Of a stretch of DNA of 62,914 bases, positions 7,616-15,995 are shown piece by piece. Source of the stretch: Phycisphaerae bacterium (GTDB taxonomy: Bacteria > Planctomycetota > Phycisphaerae > UBA1845 > Fen-1342); the NCBI GenBank assembly GCA_028277645.1, contig JANQFV010000029.1, positions 1-62,914 of the forward strand, written 5' to 3'. A program made the translations under genes and the position numbers. Within the stretch, counting starts at the first letter, position 1. The number at the start of each line of letters is the position of its first letter. Below the pieces are notes generated by a model. It worked only from the letters and a program-made list of their open reading frames with translations. It was not told the DNA's origin and did not search any database.

Positions 7616-9208
7616 ATGAATCGGTTAACGGTGCAATGCGTGTGCTGGGGGCTCGTCTTGGGAGCGCTGAGCACTTCGTCCGGGTGTGGAATGGCTGATC
7701 TGGGCAACATCACGGAGCAGCTGGACAATACGCAGAGTCCGAGCCCGGCGCAGCAGGGCGACCCAGCTGGAAGAGACGCTAATCGTCCCGTTCCGCAGGG
7801 TTCGCAGGAACCCGGAGACACTTCCAGCGACGCCGAATCGGGCGACGAGGATGATGAAGCTGACGGTGAACTCGGTGGCAGCGGTAGTACGACGTACGTG
7901 ATTTCCACCCGAACCTACGACAGTGACACCGACGACATCCTGGCCGAGATCCAAGCTGACTACGGCCCCGCGGCCACTCTGGCTGAGTGGAATGACATCA
8001 GTGTGGAGTTCGGCAGCAGCGTGGAGAGTATCCGGCAGTTCATGGACGACGTTGGTATGACGGACTATTTGGACGACGGGTCGGGGGGGGTATATTGGGT
8101 GACGTATAATGGCGACGAGTTCTGGACCGAGCAGAGACACTACCACGCCACACGCCAGAACGGCAATTCCTACGGCTGGTTCCTGTATCACGATGAGATC
8201 CAGGGCAACCAGATGGCGCTGGGCTCATGGTGGGGCTCCTGTCGAGCGCTGGTCAGACTGACTGACGACGCGCCGCTTGCTGCCGACGCCGGCCCCAACC
8301 GCACCATCGATGCGGGCGCGTCGGCAGTTCTCGCGGGAACTGCGGTCGGCGGAACTCCACCTTATACGTTCAGTTGGTCGCCCGTCACCGCGCTGGACGA
8401 GCCTGCCATTGCCCGACCCACGGCTTCACCCGCCGCGACGACGACTTATACGCTGACGGTGACGGACACCGCCGGACAATCGGCTTCCGACAGTACCGCC
8501 GTTACGGTCGTTCCGCAGGCGGACGCGTGCGACCATCAATGCGGCGGAACGCTCGTCTCGGGCGAGACGGTGACTTGTTCGATCGATATGCCCAGTGAGC
8601 TCGACTCATTCACGTTCGAGGGCGTGGCCGCGCAGCGGGTCCGGATTGTGGAGAGCGTCACGGAGGGCGGACTCGACGCAGAGATAATCTTGTACCCACC
8701 CGGCGGTGGCGCGGCAGAGGCCTGGGCGCACGATCTCTCTGGGGGCAGTGCCACCATCGACACCGTGCTTCAGGCGACGGGCACTTACACCATCGTTGTT
8801 CAGGATTACCGCCAGGGAGAGACGGGGTCGTACGCCTTGACGCTCCTTAACCTGTCCCAGCCCTTCGCATGCGATGATGACCCGCCCGATAGTGGGCTGA
8901 TCTACTCCAGTCAAACACTCAGCGGGCTGATCAATCTTCCGTCTGACCTGGATGCATTCGTCTTCGATGGCAACGCCGGACAACGGACCCGCATCGTGCA
9001 GAGTGTCACCGGAGGCGGACTCGACGCCGAGATCATCTTGTACCCACCCGGCGGTGGCGCGGCGGAGGCCTGGGCGCACGATCTCTCTGGGGGAAGTGCC
9101 ACCATCGACACCGTGCTGCAGGCGACGGGCACTTATACCATCGTTGTTCAGGATTACCGGCAAGGGGAAACCGGTGGATACAACATCAGTCTGCTCCAGT
9201 TCCGATGA
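7616..9208 (+). CDS. Lipoprotein with PKD-like domain and two tandem PPC domains
   Basis: A 530-aa protein starting at ATG 7616, with GAGGAGAGA seven bases upstream. A signal peptide ends at lipobox SSGC. Then come a low-complexity Pro/Gln/Asp linker (about residues 30-95), an uncharacterised domain (to about 220), and a PKD-like immunoglobulin fold (GPNRTIDAG to STAVTV). Two pre-peptidase C-terminal (PPC) beta-sandwich domains follow, the first from about residue 310 and the second 116 residues later. The PPC domains are nearly identical. Both fold types are common in exported, often calcium-stabilised proteins. No catalytic domain is seen, so a surface-binding role is more likely than an enzymatic one. 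Confidence 0.8.
   Translation: MNRLTVQCVCWGLVLGALSTSSGCGMADLGNITEQLDNTQSPSPAQQGDPAGRDANRPVPQGSQEPGDTSSDAESGDEDDEADGELGGSGSTTYVISTRTYDSDTDDILAEIQADYGPAATLAEWNDISVEFGSSVESIRQFMDDVGMTDYLDDGSGGVYWVTYNGDEFWTEQRHYHATRQNGNSYGWFLYHDEIQGNQMALGSWWGSCRALVRLTDDAPLAADAGPNRTIDAGASAVLAGTAVGGTPPYTFSWSPVTALDEPAIARPTASPAATTTYTLTVTDTAGQSASDSTAVTVVPQADACDHQCGGTLVSGETVTCSIDMPSELDSFTFEGVAAQRVRIVESVTEGGLDAEIILYPPGGGAAEAWAHDLSGGSATIDTVLQATGTYTIVVQDYRQGETGSYALTLLNLSQPFACDDDPPDSGLIYSSQTLSGLINLPSDLDAFVFDGNAGQRTRIVQSVTGGGLDAEIILYPPGGGAAEAWAHDLSGGSATIDTVLQATGTYTIVVQDYRQGETGGYNISLLQFR
8640..9180 (+). repeat. Tandem 348-bp intragenic duplication (PPC domain)
   Basis: Within the lipoprotein gene, the stretch from about 8640 to 8825 recurs at about 8988 to 9173 with a period of 348 bases (116 codons). 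The two copies differ by scattered substitutions, many synonymous, and share long identical runs around GGCGGTGGCGCGGC. This is a recent domain duplication or one kept similar by gene conversion. Confidence 0.85.
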
Positions 9209-9282
9209 TCTTCAGTTCGGCCAACAACCTGCAACGTCCCTACGACAGCAACTGATTTCGGTCACACGAGAAGGAGACAAAC

Positions 9283-9918
9283 ATGGCGACTCTCGCAACA
9301 CGACTTGCTCACTGGGCGCTTGTAGTCAGTGCACTGAGTATTACTGCTGGTTGTCCGCGTCAGCTGGATTCACTCATTCCGGGCACGGCGGGTTCCGGCC
9401 AGTCCGGCCAGAACTCACCGGCCCCAACTCCGAACTCGAACATACTTCATGCCCTGCCGTCGGAGTTGGACATGCTGCTGTACGCTCCGCCGATCGAACC
9501 GCCGGTGGTGGGCGCGGCCGGGCTCGCCAATACACGCTGGAAGGGCACGCAGGATTGCGTGATCACCGGCGACGTCAATGTATTGCTCAGCGGCCCTGGA
9601 ACGCGCCCGATGTCCGAAAGCCTGTACTTCGATGAGCAAGGAATCTCATCGCAATTTGACGCGCTGGGGAATCAGTACAAGCGCGCCGTCTTTACGGACA
9701 ACAGCTTCGACGTCGCCACGACGTTTGTCATTTCCACATCGACGTCCGGTGTCTCCTCCACGTCGGCCTACGTCACGACAATGACCGGGCAGCGCAGCGC
9801 CGATGGGCGAACGCTGACTGGCAGAACCCGTATTGGAATGCTGATCGCCGTAGACGGTACGGCCGCCGACGTAGCCGTGGTCCAGGATTGCACGTTTACA
9901 CTCGACCTGGTCGATTGA
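9283..9918 (+). CDS. Lipoprotein of unknown function
   Basis: A 211-aa protein with a signal peptide ending at lipobox SITAGC followed by Pro, the GCP style seen in other lipoproteins of this window. GAGAAGGAG precedes the ATG. After a short Gly/Ser/Pro linker, residues about 70-210 form a beta-rich domain with TRWKGTQDC near its start and CTFTLDL at its end, perhaps a lipocalin-like barrel closed by a Cys pair. It lies 74 bases downstream of the PPC lipoprotein and is probably co-transcribed with it. Confidence 0.72.
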   Translation: MATLATRLAHWALVVSALSITAGCPRQLDSLIPGTAGSGQSGQNSPAPTPNSNILHALPSELDMLLYAPPIEPPVVGAAGLANTRWKGTQDCVITGDVNVLLSGPGTRPMSESLYFDEQGISSQFDALGNQYKRAVFTDNSFDVATTFVISTSTSGVSSTSAYVTTMTGQRSADGRTLTGRTRIGMLIAVDGTAADVAVVQDCTFTLDLVD

Positions 9919-10006
9919 GGTAACTGCCCTCGGTATGCTCTTAGTCGCATTAGGTACGGCCTCTGCGGGGAGGGGCACGCACCGGGTTTGCCCAGCCATT
10001 CTGAAG

Positions 10007-10035
10007 GCGCTGCGCGTCTTGGGAACGCGCAGCGC
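10007..10035. terminator. GC-rich hairpin between convergent genes
   Basis: An 11-bp stem (GCGCTGCGCGT paired with ACGCGCAGCGC) with a seven-base loop stands between convergent genes ending at 9918 and 10090. There is no U-tract on either side, so it may block polymerase only weakly or act in both directions. Confidence 0.45.
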
Positions 10036-10089
10036 GGGCGACTTTCGAGAATGCGTCGGGTTGACTCGTGGTGCACGCCCTGGCGGACG

Positions 10090-12381
10090 CTACGGCTGTC
10101 GGTCGTCCGCCTCGGCTAAACGGTAACTGCTACCCGGCATCACGTCGGCGGTCGTCATCGGCACGAGCCCGATCTCCGCGGGGTCCGGCGCGTCGATCTT
10201 CTCGGGACTGTTGTCCGGGAGGTTTTGGTTGCGCGTGTAGCCGTGGCTGATGATGCGCTGGACCGGCAACTCCCTTCCCTGTTCGTCGATCACGCCGGTC
10301 ACAACGCCGAGCACCATCGAGCGCATACGTATGTCGAATGCCACGGAACGGCCAGGATCGTGCTGTCGCGGGGGCGGACGTACGGCGATGCCGCGCGCCA
10401 GGTCGATTGCCTCGGGCGGTCGCAGGCACAGGTACCAGGCGGGATCGAGCCGTTCGTCGCCGGGCTGTAGGCCCAGATAGTCCAGATAACTGTCGCCGAT
10501 GAAGCCCAAGTGTGGCCGGAGTGCAAACACGACGAACTCGAATGGTCGGGTTCCCAGCAGCGCACCATGCTTGTCCCAGAATGGCCAGTGCGCGTTGCCG
10601 GAAAACACGAGCAGGCCGGCGTCGGCCATCCAGTAGCAAGTGTAAGCTGTGCCATCGTGCCAGACCTGGTACAGGAGCTCACCGCGTAGGTCGTAAATAC
10701 GGATCGCGCACTGCGACAGGTCGCCGCGGCGGAAGAAGGCCACGATTTCTTCACCCGGGCGCTCGGTAAACAGGTCGAAGTTCCACGCGTGGTTGACGCA
10801 GAACTCCCCGCCCGCCGCCGTCCGGAACGTGCGGAGCTCAGGCAGTACGTCGGCGTCTTCGATACGCCGCTGCCAAAGCGGCTCGACCAGGCTCCGCTGA
10901 GGGTCAAACGCGCAGAGGCAGCCCGACCACGGGCTGCTCGATTGGGCGTCGAAGCCCAGCACGAAGAGCGAACCGCCGCCCCATTCCTTCGGGCGTGACA
11001 GGACTTCAGCATAGCGCACGCCGTCCTCCCGTGTCCACCACTTCACCGTCTCGCCCGTGCTGGTCTGCAGGCGCGCCTCGGTCCCCCAGTCGTTGAAGGG
11101 GTCAATCGAGAACGCCATCTGCACCGGATCAGTCCCGCCGACCTGGCGCGAATAGTACTGCGCTGCAAGGAGAATCGCCGCGGCGACGATCAGCCCCGCC
11201 AGTGCGCAGGATCCGGTCACCGCGACCGCCGGATTGCGGACCACCCAATGCACCGCGCGCGCCCACCCCGTCGGGCCGCGGGCCGCAATTGGCTGCCCAT
11301 CCAGGTGGCGGCGGATGTCTTGCGCCAACTCCGCTGCCGATTGGTAGCGGCGGTCACGGTCCTTTTCCAGCGCTTTCAGGACGATCGTCTCCACATCGCC
11401 ACGAAGCCGACGGCTGATGGAGGAGGGGCGCCGCGGTATCTGCTCCTTGATGGCACGTGTGGCCGCGTAGAGTGTGGTGTGTGTTGCGTCGTACGGCAGC
11501 TCGCCCGTGAGCAACTCGTACAACACGACGCCGAGCGAGTACACGTCGCTCCGCGTATCGAGGTCATGTGGGTCGGCGTCGCATTGTTCGGGACTCATGT
11601 ACTGGATGGTGCCCACGAGCTGGCTGATGCACGTCTGCTGCGTCGTGAGGGACAGGTCGGAATCGGTCGCCCGAGCAACGCCGAAGTCGATCACTTTAGG
11701 CTCGCCCGCCGAGTCCGCGAGGATGTTCGCCGGCTTGAGATCACGGTGGATGATGCCCTTCTGATGCCCGTGCTGGACGGCGTCGCAGGTTCGGGCGACG
11801 AGTTCCAATCTCTCCGCAGTGTCCAGGCCCTTCTCCTTCGCGTACCGCGTGAGCGGTTTGGCGCCGGGGATATACTCCATGGCGAAATAGGGCACGCCGC
11901 CGGAATCGTCGTCGTGCATGCCGGCCTGAATGACCTGGGCGACGTTGGGATGCCGCAGCCGGCCCAGTAATTGGGACTCAAACTGAAAACGCCGTAGGGC
12001 CGAGCGCGAAGCGGCGTTCCGGTGCATGACTTTCAGGGCCACGGTGCGGTGCGGATCTTCCTGAACCGCCTCGTACACCGTGCCCATGCCGCCGGACGCG
12101 ATAACCTGCTTGATGTGGAAGCCGCCGACGCGCGTTCCAACTAGAGGATCGCGTGGGACTCCGCCGGCCGCCGAACCGGAATCGGGGACTGTCTCAGGTG
12201 GGAGCAGAAACCCGTTGGCGATCTGGGCCTCGTGTTTCAGCAGCGAGTCGACTTCCGCGCGGAGGTCGGCATCGCCGCGGCAGGAGTCTGTCAGGAATGC
12301 GGCGCGATCGACGGGATTCTGTTTGAGCACCTGCTCGAGCAGTTCGTACGCCCGCTGCTCACACTCTCTCCTGGGCGTCAT
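10090..12381 (-). CDS. Receptor-type Ser/Thr protein kinase
   Basis: A 763-aa PknB-type kinase. Residues 1-60 form the helical N-terminal segment usual in planctomycete kinases linked to ECF sigma factors. The kinase domain spans about residues 88-370: Gly-rich loop ASGGMGTVYEAV, catalytic Lys117 in VALKVM, HRDLKPAN catalytic loop and DFG in VIDFGVA, so it should be active. A transmembrane helix follows (about residues 385-408), and the C-terminal 350 residues form a presumed sensor domain of unknown fold, probably periplasmic. The ECF sigma gene lies 20 bases upstream. Such pairs are proposed to use phosphorylation of the sigma factor as the signal; this is family knowledge, not shown here. 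Confidence 0.9.
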   Translation of the reverse strand: MTPRRECEQRAYELLEQVLKQNPVDRAAFLTDSCRGDADLRAEVDSLLKHEAQIANGFLLPPETVPDSGSAAGGVPRDPLVGTRVGGFHIKQVIASGGMGTVYEAVQEDPHRTVALKVMHRNAASRSALRRFQFESQLLGRLRHPNVAQVIQAGMHDDDSGGVPYFAMEYIPGAKPLTRYAKEKGLDTAERLELVARTCDAVQHGHQKGIIHRDLKPANILADSAGEPKVIDFGVARATDSDLSLTTQQTCISQLVGTIQYMSPEQCDADPHDLDTRSDVYSLGVVLYELLTGELPYDATHTTLYAATRAIKEQIPRRPSSISRRLRGDVETIVLKALEKDRDRRYQSAAELAQDIRRHLDGQPIAARGPTGWARAVHWVVRNPAVAVTGSCALAGLIVAAAILLAAQYYSRQVGGTDPVQMAFSIDPFNDWGTEARLQTSTGETVKWWTREDGVRYAEVLSRPKEWGGGSLFVLGFDAQSSSPWSGCLCAFDPQRSLVEPLWQRRIEDADVLPELRTFRTAAGGEFCVNHAWNFDLFTERPGEEIVAFFRRGDLSQCAIRIYDLRGELLYQVWHDGTAYTCYWMADAGLLVFSGNAHWPFWDKHGALLGTRPFEFVVFALRPHLGFIGDSYLDYLGLQPGDERLDPAWYLCLRPPEAIDLARGIAVRPPPRQHDPGRSVAFDIRMRSMVLGVVTGVIDEQGRELPVQRIISHGYTRNQNLPDNSPEKIDAPDPAEIGLVPMTTADVMPGSSYRLAEADDRQP

Positions 12382-12401
12382 TCCCAGTGTCCCTCTCCGA
12401 G

Positions 12402-12977
12402 CTATATGCTGTCACCCTTACTCAATTCGTGGTGCAGCCAGGCTCTTGCAGTTTGCCACTTGTCATTCACCCAACGGGGTGACTTACCGAAACTCGCAGC
12501 CGTCTCGTCGACACTCAGGCCGTCGAAGTACCGCAACTGGACGATTCTCGCCCCGAGAGAGTCGATTTGCTCAAGCCGCTCAAGTGCTTCCGCAACCGCG
12601 AGCATTCTTGCGTGATCTTCGGTGTAGGCAGCCGAACCCTCGCACAGCGCGTCGGGTTGTCTGCCGTCACTACGCTTCCGGGCTTTTCGCCAACGCGCTT
12701 CTTCCGTCAGAATACGGCGCATTACCTGCGTTACGATGGCGAAAAAGTGTCCGCTGTTGGCCCAGTCGACCTTGGCCAACGCGATCCGCTCCCAGACGGC
12801 GGCGATCACCGCGGTGGCTTGAATGGAGCATGCCGTAGGTTCGCGGGCAACCAAGGACCGCGCGATGCGGTGTAACCGTTCGTAAACAGTGGACCAGAGC
12901 TTCTCTGCCGCCGCCGCATCGCCTTGTCCGGCGGCCATCAGAAGCTGCGTAATCTGGCTGGGTGGCTGGCTCACCAT
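12402..12977 (-). CDS. ECF-type RNA polymerase sigma factor
   Basis: A 191-aa sigma-70-family protein of the TIGR02999-like planctomycete/acidobacterial group. Region 2 is around residues 20-100 (VYERLHRIARSLV, then GHFFAIVTQVMRRIL). Region 4, the -35-binding helix-turn-helix, is at about 125-180 (LRYFDGLSVDETAASFGKS). GGGAG precedes the ATG. No anti-sigma factor gene is nearby. The kinase 20 bases downstream is the obvious partner and the two are surely one transcription unit. Confidence 0.9.
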   Translation of the reverse strand: MVSQPPSQITQLLMAAGQGDAAAAEKLWSTVYERLHRIARSLVAREPTACSIQATAVIAAVWERIALAKVDWANSGHFFAIVTQVMRRILTEEARWRKARKRSDGRQPDALCEGSAAYTEDHARMLAVAEALERLEQIDSLGARIVQLRYFDGLSVDETAASFGKSPRWVNDKWQTARAWLHHELSKGDSI

Positions 12978-13269
12978 TTCATGCTCCCGACATATGGAGG
13001 GACTCTATCATAACGCCTTGTCCCCGAGATCCCCAGGCGAGGGTGCTCGCGCCGATCAGGCGCTTATCAACGTGCACCAGAACGGCTGCGGACGCGGCGG
13101 TACCTGACTGGCAACAAGCCGCGACCGAACTGGTGTTGCACGGGGTAGAGCTAGTGTGCTCACGGATGGCAGCGTAACGAGCGTGACGCACGGCGCTGCG
13201 AGTGACAATATCGGCGTCGGGTGTAGTGGTTTGTACTTCGCGGACGTGATCAATTGGGAACTTCGCGTT
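12978..13269. other. Junction between chromosomal genes and the integrative element
   Basis: These 292 bases lie between the sigma factor start and the broken M41-like gene. The left end of the element is expected here. I searched by eye for a copy of the tRNA-Lys 3' end and found none. No gene seen. Confidence 0.4.
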
Positions 13270-13887
13270 TCACGATCGCTTCCGACCACGCTCAACGATC
13301 CGTCGAACGGAATCTCCATCCAGCGTTCCACGCTCTAAGAGTTCTTGGGCAACGGCCTCAACGGAGGTGCGATGTCTGCGGACAAGCCGACGCGCCTCAA
13401 CGCGGAGCCGATCTAAGTACGCACAGTGCCGATCGTCTCCGACGCAATAGGAGCCACGCGGCCCGACGTTGTACTCGCGAGACAATCAAAATGCGTCCGC
13501 GTCGTCCTCATCGCCGTGGAATTCGGCCACAGCAGAATCGACCAACCGCTGAGCCTCAACGCCCGCGTAGCACGCAATGATCGCAGCCTTCGCGAGTGAT
13601 CGCCGAGCTCGTTCGCTACCCTCGCAATCGTATAAGAGTATGGATGGGCTGGCGCAGTGGCCATTGGCGTCGCCGTCTGCCACGATCGTGACCGAATCCG
13701 TGTGCAACCCCTGCACAGCCTGAGCTACCGCATGGCCTGCTTCGTGGAACGCGGCTGCCCTCGGTTGTTCGGGCTTCCTGCTGTCTGTCGGCGCTCTCGC
13801 CCGGCCCTGCGCAGCTTCGTCTTCGCCTGCCTCTGATGCCCGTCGTGTGTGCCGAGAGACGCTCCTCCGGAGTGGACTAGAATTCAC
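13270..13887 (-). pseudogene. M41 (FtsH)-like zinc peptidase, interrupted by in-frame TGA
   Basis: The frame encodes a short stand-alone relative of the FtsH peptidase domain: HEAGHAVAQAV gives the HExxH zinc site, and about 70 residues later there is an acidic DEDDAD stretch. A TGA at 13488-13486 then stops translation. The very next codon (TTG, 13485) continues in the same frame for 71 residues. The last 45 of these match the C-terminal FtsH helix pattern (EARRLVRRH, then VAQELLERGTLDG). The gene is therefore intact in frame apart from one stop codon, perhaps from a TGG or CGA codon. There is no AAA+ ATPase part. The start is uncertain; GTG 13887 is a guess. Confidence 0.6.
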
Positions 13888-14014
13888 ACATAGGCATACA
13901 TTTCTGCTAATACTAGAATAACGCGGTAGACTATGTCGGAGGCAATTGGGAACACCGACCTCGCCGAGAGCACTGCGACAGCCAGAGTTTCTATTCGCCG
14001 CAGGAGTACCAACC

Positions 14015-14320
14015 ATGCCAGGCCGACCACGCACAACCGCAAAGAAATTCGCCGAGCTCGAAGAGCACGCGGTACGGCTCGTTGGCGAGCTCTTCCTGCT
14101 GGTTCCGCGCGCGTACGTCGAGCGGCCCGACGTCAGGGACCCGACGAACGCCGCTTGGAACGCCGCGATCCATGAAGCGATGAAGACGACGATCGCGCTC
14201 GAGCAACTCGGCGACATACTGCGGGCGAAGGCGGGGATTACTGAGCGGGGTGTGATCGCTGAGTTCTTCTCCGACGACGGTGCGCCCGGGGCGGCGGGCT
14301 GTAATGGGGCGTCGACTTAG
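14015..14320 (+). CDS. Small hypothetical protein of the integrative element
   Basis: A 101-aa protein. ATG 14015 has CAGGAG eight bases upstream and is preferred over upstream in-frame codons. It is mostly helical and starts with a basic segment (MPGRPRTTAKKFAE) that reads like the opening of a helix-rich DNA-associated protein. The C-terminus is acidic and Gly/Ala-rich. It faces away from the M41-like gene, with an AT-rich spacer between. Function unknown. Confidence 0.55.
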   Translation: MPGRPRTTAKKFAELEEHAVRLVGELFLLVPRAYVERPDVRDPTNAAWNAAIHEAMKTTIALEQLGDILRAKAGITERGVIAEFFSDDGAPGAAGCNGAST

Positions 14321-14634
14321 GTCCGGCAGTGTATATGGGTGCCTCGCGCGTGCGTGCGTGAGGGGCATGCTGAGCCAGGCCGCGCGGCCGTCGAGTGACG
14401 GTCACGATGGCGGCGCATTCCCATCGTGGGGTAGATGTTGACGCTTGACGTGGGTTTGCGACAATCGCACTGACGGTCAGCGTGTTTGCTCGATGATGTG
14501 CGTTGGGGATTCGAGCGGCGACTTGCGAGCTACCCAGCATCCATGGGCTGCACGCGTGCCAGTGCCCCGGATCGTCGTCGGACTCGCGTGGGCGTGATCG
14601 GCGTGATTCCGACGCTCACAGCAGAGAACGATGA
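14321..14634. other. Intergenic with possible promoter
   Basis: A 314-base gap. TTGACG at 14438-14443 and GACAAT at 14460-14465, spaced 16 bases, form a possible sigma-70 promoter pointing to the downstream genes. It would leave a leader of about 160 bases. No small gene seen. Confidence 0.3.
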
Positions 14635-15519
14635 ATGCCTGCCAAGCGTGAGAATCCCGCCGGCTTCGTGAACATCGTGCAGGTGGCCGACGCCGTTAAC
14701 CGCGCGGTCCGCGGACGGCCGGAGTTGAAACGAGTGCAACGAGCAATCAGCGCGTGGGAGGTGTCCTGCGCCAAGCACGGGCTGGACTTCCAGACCTGGA
14801 AGAAGAAGCGTAACCGGCACGAAGATCACGTCCGGACGGATGCAACCCTGCGCAACAAGCGGCGGCACGCCTGGGCCCGCAAGCGGGGCTACATCTGGGA
14901 GTACTTCACTCGTCGTAGGGTGCCGAAGATCCTCGACGGTGAGCCAAGTGGATCTCAACTACTCGAGCCAGTGTGCGGCTGGACGCCATCAAAGTTGAAG
15001 GCCACTGCAGCTCCAGCAGATCCATGGCCGTTACCACTGGCGAACCACGCAGATGCGACCCCGTACGAAGGGCGTGTGCTGGATCGGTGCTCGGTAGTCG
15101 CGGTGCTGTGCGCGATCCGAGATCACCATCGAGGTTCCCGCGTACAACCGTTCGGGCCCGTTTTTCCCACCGCGGCGGAACGGAGCGCGCGAAGACAGAG
15201 GGGCATCCGCAGCCTGTACTACCAGCGACTCGTCGACGACGTCCGTCTCGTGGAAGTCCCGGATCTTCGTTATTTGGGTGAGGTGTACCGCCGCGAATTC
15301 CAGCCGTTTGTCGCGGGCAAGGAGCCCTTGCGCCCCGCGAGGGGAAGGGCCGGGCGCCCCCAGCGGTACGATCCAAAGAAGGACCAGCGCATTGCGGACG
15401 CGAAAGCGGCGACAGGTCAAACTGACGCGGAACTGGCACGCGAATTCAGGATGACTCGCGATGCCGTAAGACGTGCGCGCGATCGGCACCGACATCGATG
15501 CGCTCGTCGAAAGGACTAG
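14635..15519 (+). CDS. Hypothetical basic protein with C-terminal helix-turn-helix
   Basis: A 294-aa, Arg/Lys-rich protein. The body (residues about 1-230) resembles nothing I recognise. It includes basic, Trp-rich stretches such as WARKRGYIWEYF. The last 45 residues look like a resolvase/Hin-type helix-turn-helix: TGQTDAELAREFRMTRDAV. It is probably DNA-binding. There is no convincing Shine-Dalgarno before the ATG. It sits between the small hypothetical gene and the AlpA-like gene, so it belongs to the element's early control or replication module. Confidence 0.6.
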   Translation: MPAKRENPAGFVNIVQVADAVNRAVRGRPELKRVQRAISAWEVSCAKHGLDFQTWKKKRNRHEDHVRTDATLRNKRRHAWARKRGYIWEYFTRRRVPKILDGEPSGSQLLEPVCGWTPSKLKATAAPADPWPLPLANHADATPYEGRVLDRCSVVAVLCAIRDHHRGSRVQPFGPVFPTAAERSARRQRGIRSLYYQRLVDDVRLVEVPDLRYLGEVYRREFQPFVAGKEPLRPARGRAGRPQRYDPKKDQRIADAKAATGQTDAELAREFRMTRDAVRRARDRHRHRCARRKD

Positions 15520-15722
15520 TTCGCGCCGGGCCGATGCAGTGGGGACGACTTATTCCAGCCTGAAATCTTCATATCCGTAAACGCCTTTCCGGCCATGCCT
15601 TAGCGGCAGTGCAACTCGGAGAAAGTCCGCGTTCTTCATACCTGCGAACTTATTCCGTCCACGTTGCCCGGTACGGTCGCTCACGATTCAGGATGACATG
15701 CACTGACTCGCGAGGACCTGGA

Positions 15723-15962
15723 ATGCCTGCAGTACTACTTACCGCACAAGACGTCGCAGCGGCGCTGCAACTCTCGCCCCGGCAGGTCTGGCGAATGGCG
15801 GCGTCGGGGACGATTCCGCCCCCGATTCGGCTCGGCCGAGCAACACGCTGGCGCGCGGCCGACGTGGCGCTCTTCACTGAGCTGGATGGCGACATGGCAG
15901 CCTACACGCACGTCCGCAATTTCGGGCGACGTGCATCGCGTGGCCGGTCATCCTCGAGCTGA
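15723..15962 (+). CDS. AlpA-like excisionase/regulator (HTH_17 type)
   Basis: A 79-aa protein starting at ATG 15723. Residues about 1-55 form a MerR-like winged helix of the AlpA/excisionase type: LTAQDVAAALQLSPRQVWRM, then a wing with IPPPIRLG and RWRAADV. AlpA of satellite phage P4 and related elements activates integrase or directs excision. Placement just before the primase-polymerase gene and in the same element as the integrase supports that role. The frame is open further upstream, but the homology begins here. Confidence 0.75.
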   Translation: MPAVLLTAQDVAAALQLSPRQVWRMAASGTIPPPIRLGRATRWRAADVALFTELDGDMAAYTHVRNFGRRASRGRSSSS

Positions 15963-15995
15963 ACGTCGCGCTCGGAAGGCGCTGGAGATCGTCGC

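Noticed and set aside
12978..13269. Second attachment site (copy of the tRNA-Lys 3' end) for the integrative element
   Set aside because: Searched by eye for TCGGCTAGGAATCGAAC-like sequence and found none; no direct repeat can be reported.
13486..13488. TGA as a selenocysteine codon in the M41-like gene, given the selenium genes in the window
   Set aside because: No SECIS-like stem is evident directly after it, no Sec is known at this place in M41 proteins, and the YedE set is tied to a different use of selenium.
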